Below, one piece after another: positions 5,682 through 12,298 of a stretch of DNA of 16,738 bases. Within the stretch, counting starts at the first letter, position 1. Each line of letters starts with the position of its first letter. Source of the DNA: an uncultured Thalassolituus sp. GTDB lineage: Bacteria > Pseudomonadota > Gammaproteobacteria > Pseudomonadales > Oceanobacteraceae. The DNA lies in NCBI GenBank assembly GCA_913054055.1, contig CAJXIT010000031.1:1-16738 (forward strand). Reading direction: 5' to 3'. A model generated the notes under the pieces. It did no database searches. It was not told where the DNA came from and worked only from the letters and a program-made list of their open reading frames with translations. Made by a program: the position numbers and the translations under genes.

Positions 5682-6152
5682 GTGGCAAGTAAAGAACAGC
5701 AATTAAATGATTTATTAAAGCCAGTTGTAGAAGCATTAGGTTATGGTTTCTGGGGGCTTGAATATATATCACAGGGTAAAAACTCTGTATTGCGTGTGTT
5801 CATCGACAAAGAAGAAGGTATTACAGTAGATGATTGTGCTGTAGTAAGTCGCCAAATTAGTGGTGTGATGGATGTGGAAGACCCCATCACAAGTGAATAC
5901 AACTTAGAGGTTTCATCTCCAGGTTTGGATTGTCCAATATTCACGCTAGAACAATTTCAACAATTTGTTGGTGGGTTGGTTGAAGTGAAATTGCGTTATG
6001 CCTATGAAGGGCGACGCAAATTTAAAGGCCAGCTTGTTGGTATCGAAGACGGTGAAGATATTGTTGTTCATGTGGATAATCATGAATATCTATTGCCCAT
6101 CGATGCCATAGATAAAGCCAATTTAATCTATCAAGAAACTAAGGGTAAATAG
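5682..6152 (+). CDS. rimP: Ribosome maturation factor RimP
   Basis: RimP assists assembly of the 30S subunit. I place the start at GTG 5682 (156 residues): GGAG at 5673-5676 is 5 bases ahead and the N-terminus then aligns with E. coli RimP. An in-frame ATG at 5667 would add five residues, but it lies in the T-tail of a terminator with no ribosome binding site. The N-terminal alpha/beta domain (about 1-83) contains the family signature YNLEVSSPGLD (73-83), and the C-terminal SH3-like domain covers about 88-151. The residue after GLD is Cys84 (TGT), where the family usually has Arg (GLDRP), a single-base change from CGT. It is the first protein gene of the nusA-infB operon, 19 bp before nusA. 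Confidence 0.95.
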   Translation: MASKEQQLNDLLKPVVEALGYGFWGLEYISQGKNSVLRVFIDKEEGITVDDCAVVSRQISGVMDVEDPITSEYNLEVSSPGLDCPIFTLEQFQQFVGGLVEVKLRYAYEGRRKFKGQLVGIEDGEDIVVHVDNHEYLLPIDAIDKANLIYQETKGK

Positions 6153-6171
6153 GACTACCGAGGGCAAATTT

Positions 6172-7665
6172 ATGAGCAAAGAAATACTGCTGGTTGCCGA
6201 AGCTGTCTCTAACGAAAAAGGTGTAGAGCAGGAAGTCATTTTTGAAGCCATTGAATTGGCTTTAGCGGCTGCGGCGAAAAAACGTTACGAAGATGAAGAA
6301 GCTGAAATTCGTGTGGTGATTGATCGCCGCACGGGTGAGTTTGAAACTTATCGTAGTTGGTTGATTGTAAGTAATGAAGTGGTGCCTGCATTAGGTTCAG
6401 AATTGAACATGCAAGAAGCCGCTGATATTGATACTAACTTGAAAGAAGGCGATACCCACGAAGAGCAGGTAGATAATCCTGGTTTTGGTCGTATTGCTGC
6501 TCAAGCAGCTAAACAAATCATTATGCAGAAAGTACGCGAAGCTGAGCGTGCAAAAATTACTGCAGCCTATGAAGATCGTGTTGGCGAGCTGATTCACGGT
6601 ACCGTGAAAAAAGTTACTCGCGATAACATTATTTTAGATTTAGGTGCAAACGCTGAAGGCCTGTTACCTCGCGATCAATTGGTTGCTCGTGAGGTGTTCC
6701 GCATTGGTGATCGTACTCGTGCTGTATTGATGGAAATCAATCCTGAAAATCGAGGCCCACAATTAATGCTGAGTCGTGCTTCAAATGAAATGCTGGTTGA
6801 GCTTTTCACTATTGAAGTGCCAGAGATTGGCGAAGAAACCATTGAAATTAAAGCAGCGGCCCGTGATACCGGTAGCCGTGCAAAAATTGCAGTGAAATCT
6901 AACGACCAGCGCATTGATCCAGTTGGTGCGTGCGTGGGTATGCGTGGCGCACGTGTGCAAGCGGTTTCAAACGAACTTGGCAATGAGCGTGTTGATATTG
7001 TGCTTTGGGATGATAACCCTGCGCAATTAGTGATTAATGCACTGGCACCTGCTGAAGTTGAATCCATTGTAATGGATGAAGAAACTAACGCGATGGATGT
7101 GGCAGTTGCAGAAGATCAATTGGCCATTGCCATCGGTCGCGGCGGTCAAAACGTGAAGCTGGCTTCAGAGTTAACGGGTTGGACCATTAACGTAATGACT
7201 GAAGAAGAAGCAGGCGCTAAGCAAGAAGAAGAAGCGGGTTCATTGGTTGAAAACCTAATGAGTGCGTTGGATCTTGATGAAGACGTAGCAACGGTTCTTG
7301 TTGAAGAAGGGTTCACTGGACTTGAAGAAGTGGCCTACGTTGAGCGCGAAGAAATGTTAGAAGTTGACGGTTTCGATGATGAAATTGTTGATGAATTGCA
7401 GTCTCGTGCAAAAGATATTTTGTTAACACGAGCGATTGCATCGGAAGAAAAACTGGAAGATGCAAAACCAGCAGAAGACCTTCTAAATATGGAAGGTATG
7501 GATCAACACCTGGCCTTGGTGTTGGCAAGTCGTGGCATCTGCACAATGGAAGATCTCGCTGAGCAAGGCGTAGATGATATCGTTGGTATTGAAGATATCG
7601 ATGAAGAAAAGGCCGCTCAATTAATTATGACCGCGCGTAAGCCTTGGTTTGAAGAAGCTGAGTAG
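6172..7665 (+). CDS. nusA: Transcription termination/antitermination factor NusA
   Basis: NusA binds RNA polymerase, promotes pausing and hairpin-dependent termination, and takes part in antitermination. The 497 residues match E. coli (495). Domains in order: RNA polymerase-binding N-terminus (about 1-130), S1 (137-201), KH1 with GMRG (256-259), KH2 with GRGG (322-325), and two acidic repeats (about 365-415 and 437-490) ending in PWFEE. The two C-terminal repeats are a proteobacterial feature. GAGGG at 6160-6164 is spaced 7 bases from the ATG. In E. coli NusA represses its own operon by acting at leader terminators; the hairpins at 5502-5560 and 5640-5664 would allow the same, which is inference. 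Confidence 0.98.
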   Translation: MSKEILLVAEAVSNEKGVEQEVIFEAIELALAAAAKKRYEDEEAEIRVVIDRRTGEFETYRSWLIVSNEVVPALGSELNMQEAADIDTNLKEGDTHEEQVDNPGFGRIAAQAAKQIIMQKVREAERAKITAAYEDRVGELIHGTVKKVTRDNIILDLGANAEGLLPRDQLVAREVFRIGDRTRAVLMEINPENRGPQLMLSRASNEMLVELFTIEVPEIGEETIEIKAAARDTGSRAKIAVKSNDQRIDPVGACVGMRGARVQAVSNELGNERVDIVLWDDNPAQLVINALAPAEVESIVMDEETNAMDVAVAEDQLAIAIGRGGQNVKLASELTGWTINVMTEEEAGAKQEEEAGSLVENLMSALDLDEDVATVLVEEGFTGLEEVAYVEREEMLEVDGFDDEIVDELQSRAKDILLTRAIASEEKLEDAKPAEDLLNMEGMDQHLALVLASRGICTMEDLAEQGVDDIVGIEDIDEEKAAQLIMTARKPWFEEAE

Positions 7666-7691
7666 TAAGGTAAGCGGAGGAGAATATTCGA

Positions 7692-10082
7692 ATGGCAGAA
7701 GTCACGGTAAAACAGTTAGCTGCAGCAGTCGGCTCACCAGTTGAGCGTTTGTTGCAACAGATGAATGATGCTGGTCTACCACATAAAAGTGGTGATGAGA
7801 CAGTTAATGATGAACAAAAAGTAGTATTGCTTGCGGCCCTTAAAAAGAGCCACGGCGAAAAAGAAGCTGAGCCAAAGAAAATCGTATTAAAACGTAAAAC
7901 GACTACAACCCTAAACACGGGTTCTGGTAAAAAAGCGGTAAATATCGAAGTTCGTAAAAAACGTACCATTGTTAAAGATGGCGAAGGCGCAGAGAAAAAA
8001 GACGGCAAGCCTGCTTCAAAAGCAAAAGCGGGTGACAAAAAGCCGGGCGCTAAGAAAACCGTTGAGCGTAAGCCTGGCGGTGATCGTAAGCCGGGTGGTC
8101 GTGATTCAGCGCCATCAGCGCCGTCAAACGACGATCGCGGAGCTAAGAAGAAAGAGTTCCGTAACAAAGATAAAGAAAAAGGACGCGGTGGTTTTAACGA
8201 CCGTAATAAAGGCCGTGGAGCTGGTCGTCGCCGTGATGGTGATGATGCGTCATCGGGTCGTCGTGGAAAGCGTCGTCCTAGTGAAGATGCAGAGCATCAG
8301 TTCCAGCAGCCAACTGCACCAATCGTTCGCGAAGTTGAATTAAAAGGCGAAACGATTACTGTGGGCGAACTAGCTCAGGGTATGGCAGTTAAAGCTGGTG
8401 AAGTAATTAAAGAGCTTATGAAGCTTGGTGTTATGGCAACCATTAACCAAATCTTAGATTTGGATACTGCGATTCTTGTAATCGAAGAAATGGGTCATAA
8501 ATACAAGCAAGTTTCTGATAACGCTTTGGAAGATAGCTTCTTGGAAGAAGTGAAATACGACGGTGAGCAAGTTTCTCGTGCACCCGTTGTTACTGTTATG
8601 GGTCACGTTGACCATGGTAAAACATCCCTGCTTGATTACATTCGTTCAACTCGTGTAACGAGTGGTGAAGCCGGTGGTATTACACAGCACATTGGTGCTT
8701 ACCACGTAGAAACTGATAAAGGCATGGTGACATTCCTTGATACCCCTGGACACGCCGCGTTTACAGCCATGCGTGCACGTGGTGCTCAGTCTACCGATAT
8801 CGTAATCCTAGTGGTTGCAGCAGATGACGGTGTAATGCCGCAAACTGAAGAAGCGGTTCAGCATGCTCGCGCAGCTGGTGTACCTTTAGTTGTAGCTGTG
8901 AACAAAATGGATAAAGAAGCTGCGGATCCAGATCGTGTTAAAAATGAATTGGCAGCGAAAGATGTTATTCCTGAAGACTGGGGCGGTGATGTTCAGTTTA
9001 TCCCTGTTTCGGCTCACACGGGTCTAGGCATCGATGAATTATTAGAAGCTGTACTTCTACAATCTGAAGTACTGGAACTAACAGCGGTTAACGATGGCCC
9101 AGCAACAGGTGTTGTGGTTGAATCTCGTCTTGATAAAGGTCGCGGTCCAGTTGCTACTTTGCTTGTACAAAACGGTCAGCTGAAGAAGGGCGATATCGTT
9201 CTTGCGGGTACCTCTATTGGTCGTGTTCGTGCGTTGTTGGATGAGAATTCAAAGCCAATCGATCAAGCTGGTCCATCTATTCCAGTAGAGATTCTAGGTT
9301 TAGATACACCGCCAGGTGCAGGTGATCACTTCCTTGTGGCTGAAAGCGAAAAGCGTGCTCGTGAAGTAGCAGAAGCGCGTTTCGCCAAAGAAAAAGAAAT
9401 TTTCCAAGCGAAGCAGCAAGCAGCCAAGCTAGATGCGTTATTCAATATGAGTGGCGATGCAGAAGCTTCAAGCTTAAACATTGTTGTTAAGACCGATGTG
9501 AAAGGTTCTTTAGAAGCCTTGGTAAGTGCGCTTCAGCAATTATCAACCGAAGAAGTGAAAGTAACCATCGTATCGAGCGGTGTAGGTGGTATTACTGAAA
9601 CAGATGCTAACTTAGCATTTGCTTCAAACGCAGTACTATTCGGCTTTAACGTTCGTGCGGATGCTGCAGCTAAGCGTGTTGTTGAAACCAACGGTTTGGA
9701 TATGCGTTATTACAGCATCATTTACGATCTAATTGATGATGTTAAGCAAGCCATGTCTGGTCTTCTTGCTCCTGAACTTCGTGAAGAAATCGTGGGTATT
9801 GCACTTGTACGTGAAGTATTCCGTTCTCCTAAGTTTGGTGATATTGCGGGTTGTATGGTTACAGAAGGTACTGTGCATCGTAATAAGAAGATTCGTGTTC
9901 TTCGAGACAACGTTGTTGTCTTTGAAGGTGAGCTTGAATCTCTACGTCGCTTTAAAGATGACGTACAGGAAGTTCGTAACGGTACTGAGTGTGGTATCGG
10001 CGTTAAAGGCTACAATAACGTTAAAGAAGGCGATCAAATCGAAGTCTTTGATGTTAAAGAGTTTGCACGTACCATTGATTAA
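7692..10082 (+). CDS. infB: Translation initiation factor IF-2
   Basis: IF2 is the GTPase that places fMet-tRNA on the 30S subunit and joins the 50S. At 796 residues it is shorter than E. coli IF2 (890), because of the linker. The N-terminal IF2-N module (about 1-55) precedes a basic Lys/Arg/Gly-rich linker (about 60-205) with short repeats such as RKPGG at 126-130 and 132-136. A second IF2-N module follows (about 215-275). G-domain motifs are all present: G1 GHVDHGKT (304-311), G2 GGIT (328-331), G3 DTPGHA with H354, G4 NKMD (404-407) and G5 SAHTG (440-444). The C-terminal half contains the beta-barrel and fMet-tRNA-binding domains. GGAGG (7676-7680) precedes the ATG. The downstream gap to rbfA is strongly structured. 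Confidence 0.98.
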   Translation: MAEVTVKQLAAAVGSPVERLLQQMNDAGLPHKSGDETVNDEQKVVLLAALKKSHGEKEAEPKKIVLKRKTTTTLNTGSGKKAVNIEVRKKRTIVKDGEGAEKKDGKPASKAKAGDKKPGAKKTVERKPGGDRKPGGRDSAPSAPSNDDRGAKKKEFRNKDKEKGRGGFNDRNKGRGAGRRRDGDDASSGRRGKRRPSEDAEHQFQQPTAPIVREVELKGETITVGELAQGMAVKAGEVIKELMKLGVMATINQILDLDTAILVIEEMGHKYKQVSDNALEDSFLEEVKYDGEQVSRAPVVTVMGHVDHGKTSLLDYIRSTRVTSGEAGGITQHIGAYHVETDKGMVTFLDTPGHAAFTAMRARGAQSTDIVILVVAADDGVMPQTEEAVQHARAAGVPLVVAVNKMDKEAADPDRVKNELAAKDVIPEDWGGDVQFIPVSAHTGLGIDELLEAVLLQSEVLELTAVNDGPATGVVVESRLDKGRGPVATLLVQNGQLKKGDIVLAGTSIGRVRALLDENSKPIDQAGPSIPVEILGLDTPPGAGDHFLVAESEKRAREVAEARFAKEKEIFQAKQQAAKLDALFNMSGDAEASSLNIVVKTDVKGSLEALVSALQQLSTEEVKVTIVSSGVGGITETDANLAFASNAVLFGFNVRADAAAKRVVETNGLDMRYYSIIYDLIDDVKQAMSGLLAPELREEIVGIALVREVFRSPKFGDIAGCMVTEGTVHRNKKIRVLRDNVVVFEGELESLRRFKDDVQEVRNGTECGIGVKGYNNVKEGDQIEVFDVKEFARTID

Positions 10083-10110
10083 GTTGTATTCGTTTGACGA
10101 ATTAACTTAA
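10079..10110 (+). other. Hairpin overlapping the infB stop codon
   Basis: TTAAGTT (10079-10085), which includes the TAA stop, pairs with AACTTAA (10104-10110), and inside it ATTCG (10088-10092) pairs with CGAAT (10098-10102). The result is a 12-bp stem with small bulges and no T-tract. Confidence 0.6.
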
Positions 10111-10113
10111 ACA

Positions 10114-10151
10114 AAACCGTCGCGGTAACTGTGAAGTTATTGTGGCGGTTT
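10114..10151 (+). other. 17-bp RNA hairpin with GUGA tetraloop between infB and rbfA
   Basis: Bases 10114-10130 pair without a break with 10135-10151 around GTGA, a GNRA-type tetraloop. Four pairs are G-U, so the fold exists in RNA rather than as a DNA palindrome. The tail TAGTTGTTTT is only a weak T-tract. It may be a leaky terminator or an RNase III-type processing site that adjusts rbfA relative to infB. Confidence 0.65.
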
Positions 10152-10177
10152 AGTTGTTTTAAAGAGATGTAAAAAAG

Positions 10178-10570
10178 ATGACAAATGATTACAGTCGCAC
10201 CCAGCGCTTGGGTGAGCAAATAAAGCGTGATCTTGCACAAATGCTGCAATTTCAGGCAAAAGACCCGCGCTTGGGTATTGTGACGTTGAATGCAGTTAAA
10301 GTGGCAACCGATCTTGGTTATGCAGATATTTATTTCACAGTGATGAAGCCGGGTATGGTGGAAGCGGATGATGAAACTGTCAAAGAAACCGAAGCGGTTT
10401 TGGCTGACATGGCAGGGTTTCTTCGCTCTGAGTTATCTCAGGTGATGACCACTCGTATTACCCCAATGTTGCGCTTTCACTATGATGTGGCGTTAGAGCG
10501 CGGACATAAACTTACGAACTTGATTAATAAGGCCGTAAGCGAAGACAAAGGTCGAAGTGGTGATGAATAA
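10178..10570 (+). CDS. rbfA: 30S ribosome-binding factor RbfA
   Basis: RbfA is a small KH-fold protein that binds 30S precursors and helps 16S rRNA 5'-end maturation; it is needed for cold growth in E. coli. The 130-residue length is typical. Family marks are RTQRLGEQIKRDL near the N-terminus, KDPRLGIVTLNAVKVATDL (28-46) and the LRFHYDVALERGHKL segment near the C-terminus. A weak purine-rich site (AAAGAGATG) precedes the ATG. It lies between infB and truB as in most gammaproteobacteria; hairpins flank it on both sides, one of them covering its stop codon. Confidence 0.97.
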   Translation: MTNDYSRTQRLGEQIKRDLAQMLQFQAKDPRLGIVTLNAVKVATDLGYADIYFTVMKPGMVEADDETVKETEAVLADMAGFLRSELSQVMTTRITPMLRFHYDVALERGHKLTNLINKAVSEDKGRSGDE

Positions 10571-10589
10571 CCCGCTCTAGGGTTATTCA
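10564..10589 (+). other. Hairpin overlapping the rbfA stop codon
   Basis: TGAATAACCC (10564-10573) pairs perfectly over 10 bp with GGGTTATTCA (10580-10589); the TAA stop is in the 5' arm. A T-run occurs only 11 bases later (10601-10608), too far for a standard terminator. Confidence 0.65.
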
Positions 10590-10644
10590 ATGTTCACTTA
10601 TTATTTTTTAAAAGTATCAATTGCTTTTGCAGTATGGGGAAAGC

Positions 10645-11631
10645 ATGGCGCGTAAACGCAAAGGCCGTGAAGTCAGCGGTATTCTGGTCATAGACAAGCC
10701 TTCGGGCATGACATCCAATGCAGTTCTGCAAAAAATCAAATGGTTATACCAAGCGCAAAAAGCGGGGCATACTGGTGCTCTAGATCCGATTGCAACAGGT
10801 GTGTTACCCATCTGTTTGGGCGAAGCCACCAAGTTTAGTCAGCGTCTGTTAGACAGTGATAAGCGCTATACCACCCGAGTGCAGTTGGGTGAGTGCCGTG
10901 ATACGGCGGATGTGGAAGGCGACGTGGTGGAAGCCGCTGACATACCGGAATTAAGCCAAGAGAAAATCGAAGCGGCATTAGCGCAATTTCGAGGTGAAAT
11001 TACTCAAGTACCACCCATGTACAGTGCTTTGAAGCATCAGGGCAAAAAACTGTACGAACTTGCCCGAGAAGGGGTGGAATTTGATATTGCGTCTAAAGCC
11101 CGTCAGGTGACCATTCACAAACTAGAATTACTGGGTTTTGGCGAAGACTACATTGAGCTGGATGTGACCTGCTCAAAAGGTACTTACATTCGTTCATTGT
11201 CAGAAGATGTAGCTAAAGCCCTTGGCACCCTTGGTTACGTGGCTGTATTAAGGCGTTTAGGTGCGGGCCCGTACCAAGCGGATATGATGCTAACCATTGA
11301 GGATGTGATTGCTCTTAAAGGTCAGGAAGCATCCACTCCAGAGACGGATTATACCGCCATGGATTCACGGCTACTTCCGACCTATACAGCCCTAGAATCA
11401 GTGCCTATTATTCAGGTGACCTTAGAACAGGCCAAAGACCTGCAATTTGGGCGCGCAATTACTGCTCCAGACACTGGTGAGAGGCCTTTACCTCAGGTAC
11501 AATTGCGCCTCTCACAAGACCAGCATGATTTATTGCTGGGAATTGGTGAATTAGATGCCAAGGGTGTGATATCACCTAAGCGTTTATTAAAAGTCCCTGA
11601 GCTGGACGCTTTATTGGCTAATAGCCAATAA
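10645..11631 (+). CDS. truB: tRNA pseudouridine-55 synthase
   Basis: TruB makes pseudouridine 55 in the T-loop of tRNAs and acts as a tRNA folding chaperone. I use ATG 10645 (328 residues; E. coli 314), with GGGGA (10636-10640) just ahead; an in-frame TTG at 10621 has no such site, and MARKRKGREVSG matches family N-termini. The catalytic motif GHTGALDP holds Asp47. KCSKGTYIRS-type motif is seen as CSKGTYIRSL, and a C-terminal PUA-like segment covers about the last 70 residues. It follows rbfA by 74 bp and precedes rpsO by 88 bp. Its stop codon lies in a perfect palindrome. Confidence 0.96.
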   Translation: MARKRKGREVSGILVIDKPSGMTSNAVLQKIKWLYQAQKAGHTGALDPIATGVLPICLGEATKFSQRLLDSDKRYTTRVQLGECRDTADVEGDVVEAADIPELSQEKIEAALAQFRGEITQVPPMYSALKHQGKKLYELAREGVEFDIASKARQVTIHKLELLGFGEDYIELDVTCSKGTYIRSLSEDVAKALGTLGYVAVLRRLGAGPYQADMMLTIEDVIALKGQEASTPETDYTAMDSRLLPTYTALESVPIIQVTLEQAKDLQFGRAITAPDTGERPLPQVQLRLSQDQHDLLLGIGELDAKGVISPKRLLKVPELDALLANSQ

Positions 11632-11632
11632 A
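11610..11632 (+). other. Perfect palindromic hairpin over the truB stop codon
   Basis: TTTATTGGCT (11610-11619) and AGCCAATAAA (11623-11632) form a 10-bp stem with an AAT loop; the TAA stop lies in the 3' arm. No T-tract follows. It encodes the last residues of TruB as well. Confidence 0.65.
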
Positions 11633-11661
11633 CATCAGGCTTAAGGCAGGTAGTCCCGCTG

Positions 11662-11689
11662 TTTATATGCACGGTGGAGACCCTATAAT
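11662..11689 (+). promoter_or_regulatory. Candidate rpsO promoter
   Basis: A perfect TATAAT (11684-11689) lies 31 bases before the rpsO ATG. The -35 is poor (TTTATA at 11662-11667, 16-bp spacer). A dedicated rpsO promoter in the truB-rpsO gap is known in E. coli, which supports the call. Confidence 0.5.
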
Positions 11690-11719
11690 ATTAACGCATA
11701 TAACCAAGAGGAATATCTC

Positions 11720-11989
11720 ATGGCTTTAGATGCTCAAGCGAAAGCTGCCATCGTTAAAGAATACCAAACTGCGGAAGGCGACACTGGTTCTCCTGAAGTA
11801 CAAGTTGCACTATTGACTAGCAATATCAATGGTCTGCAAGATCACTTCAAAACCAACAAGCAAGATCACCACTCTCGTCGTGGTTTGATCCGCATGGTAA
11901 ACCAACGTCGTAAGTTGTTGGATTACCTAAAGGGTAAAGACATTGCTCGTTACTCTTCTCTAATCAAGCGTCTAGGTCTACGTCGCTAA
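11720..11989 (+). CDS. rpsO: 30S ribosomal protein S15
   Basis: S15 is a primary 16S rRNA-binding protein that organises the 30S central domain. The 89 residues are the standard length. Hallmarks are TGSPEVQVALLT (22-33), the DHHSRRGL loop that contacts rRNA, and the end SSLIKRLGLRR. GAGGA (11708-11712) precedes the ATG. In E. coli S15 represses its own translation through a leader pseudoknot; the leader here is too short and AT-rich for me to recognise one. A strong terminator follows, so pnp needs read-through or its own promoter. Confidence 0.98.
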   Translation: MALDAQAKAAIVKEYQTAEGDTGSPEVQVALLTSNINGLQDHFKTNKQDHHSRRGLIRMVNQRRKLLDYLKGKDIARYSSLIKRLGLRR

Positions 11990-12004
11990 GATTAGTTAAA
12001 GCCT

Positions 12005-12034
12005 AAGCCCCCAATATTGGGGGTTTTTGCTTTT
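12005..12034 (+). terminator. Intrinsic terminator after rpsO
   Basis: CCCCCA (12008-12013) pairs with TGGGGG (12018-12023) around ATAT, extended by A-T and G-U pairs at the base, and is followed by TTTTTGCTTTT. It is a textbook terminator. Confidence 0.93.
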
Positions 12035-12148
12035 AGCCTAAGCGCTTATTGAAGCGTAAAGGCTGTTGTAAATTGGGGTGACCCAAACCAAGCACGCTGG
12101 CATTTATCTAAAAATGTTCAGGGTGAAATTAAGCAGTAAATATTAATA
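12035..12148 (+). other. Non-coding stretch after the rpsO terminator with two small hairpins
   Basis: AGCCT (12035-12039) pairs with AGGCT (12060-12064), enclosing CGCTT/AAGCG (12043-12047 with 12052-12056). TTGGG (12073-12077) pairs with CCCAA (12082-12086) around GTGA. The pnp promoter should lie here or just downstream, but I see no convincing -35/-10 pair. Confidence 0.45.
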
Positions 12149-12272
12149 ATAACTAAATAATATTCATGATTTTTGTTCGGTGTTTCTAACCATTTGCCTT
12201 TTTCTGCTTGCGTGTGCAGGCAGTTAATAAAGGGCCAATGCTTGGAAATACAGACAAAAAATATTTAGTTAT
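12149..12272 (+). promoter_or_regulatory. Long pnp leader hairpin, probable RNase III/PNPase autoregulation site
   Basis: The two halves fold into one long hairpin. ATAACTAAATA (12149-12159) pairs with TATTTAGTTAT (12262-12272). Bases 12170-12202 pair with 12229-12260, with three mismatches and one bulge. The tip CTGCTTGC (12204-12211) pairs with GCAGGCAG (12216-12223) around GTGT. I count roughly 50 pairs. It ends 26 bases before the pnp ATG. In E. coli, RNase III cuts a similar leader stem of pnp and PNPase then removes the cut strand, lowering its own synthesis. Confidence 0.8.
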
Positions 12273-12298
12273 CACAATTAAAAAGTGAAAGGAAAACT

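Noticed and set aside
7625..8167. 180-residue minus-strand frame opposite infB
   Set aside because: It mirrors the low-complexity Lys/Arg/Gly linker of IF2; composition is explained by the sense codons.
7969..8343. 124-residue basic plus-strand frame inside infB
   Set aside because: It is a frame shadow of the repetitive linker; infB is intact around it.
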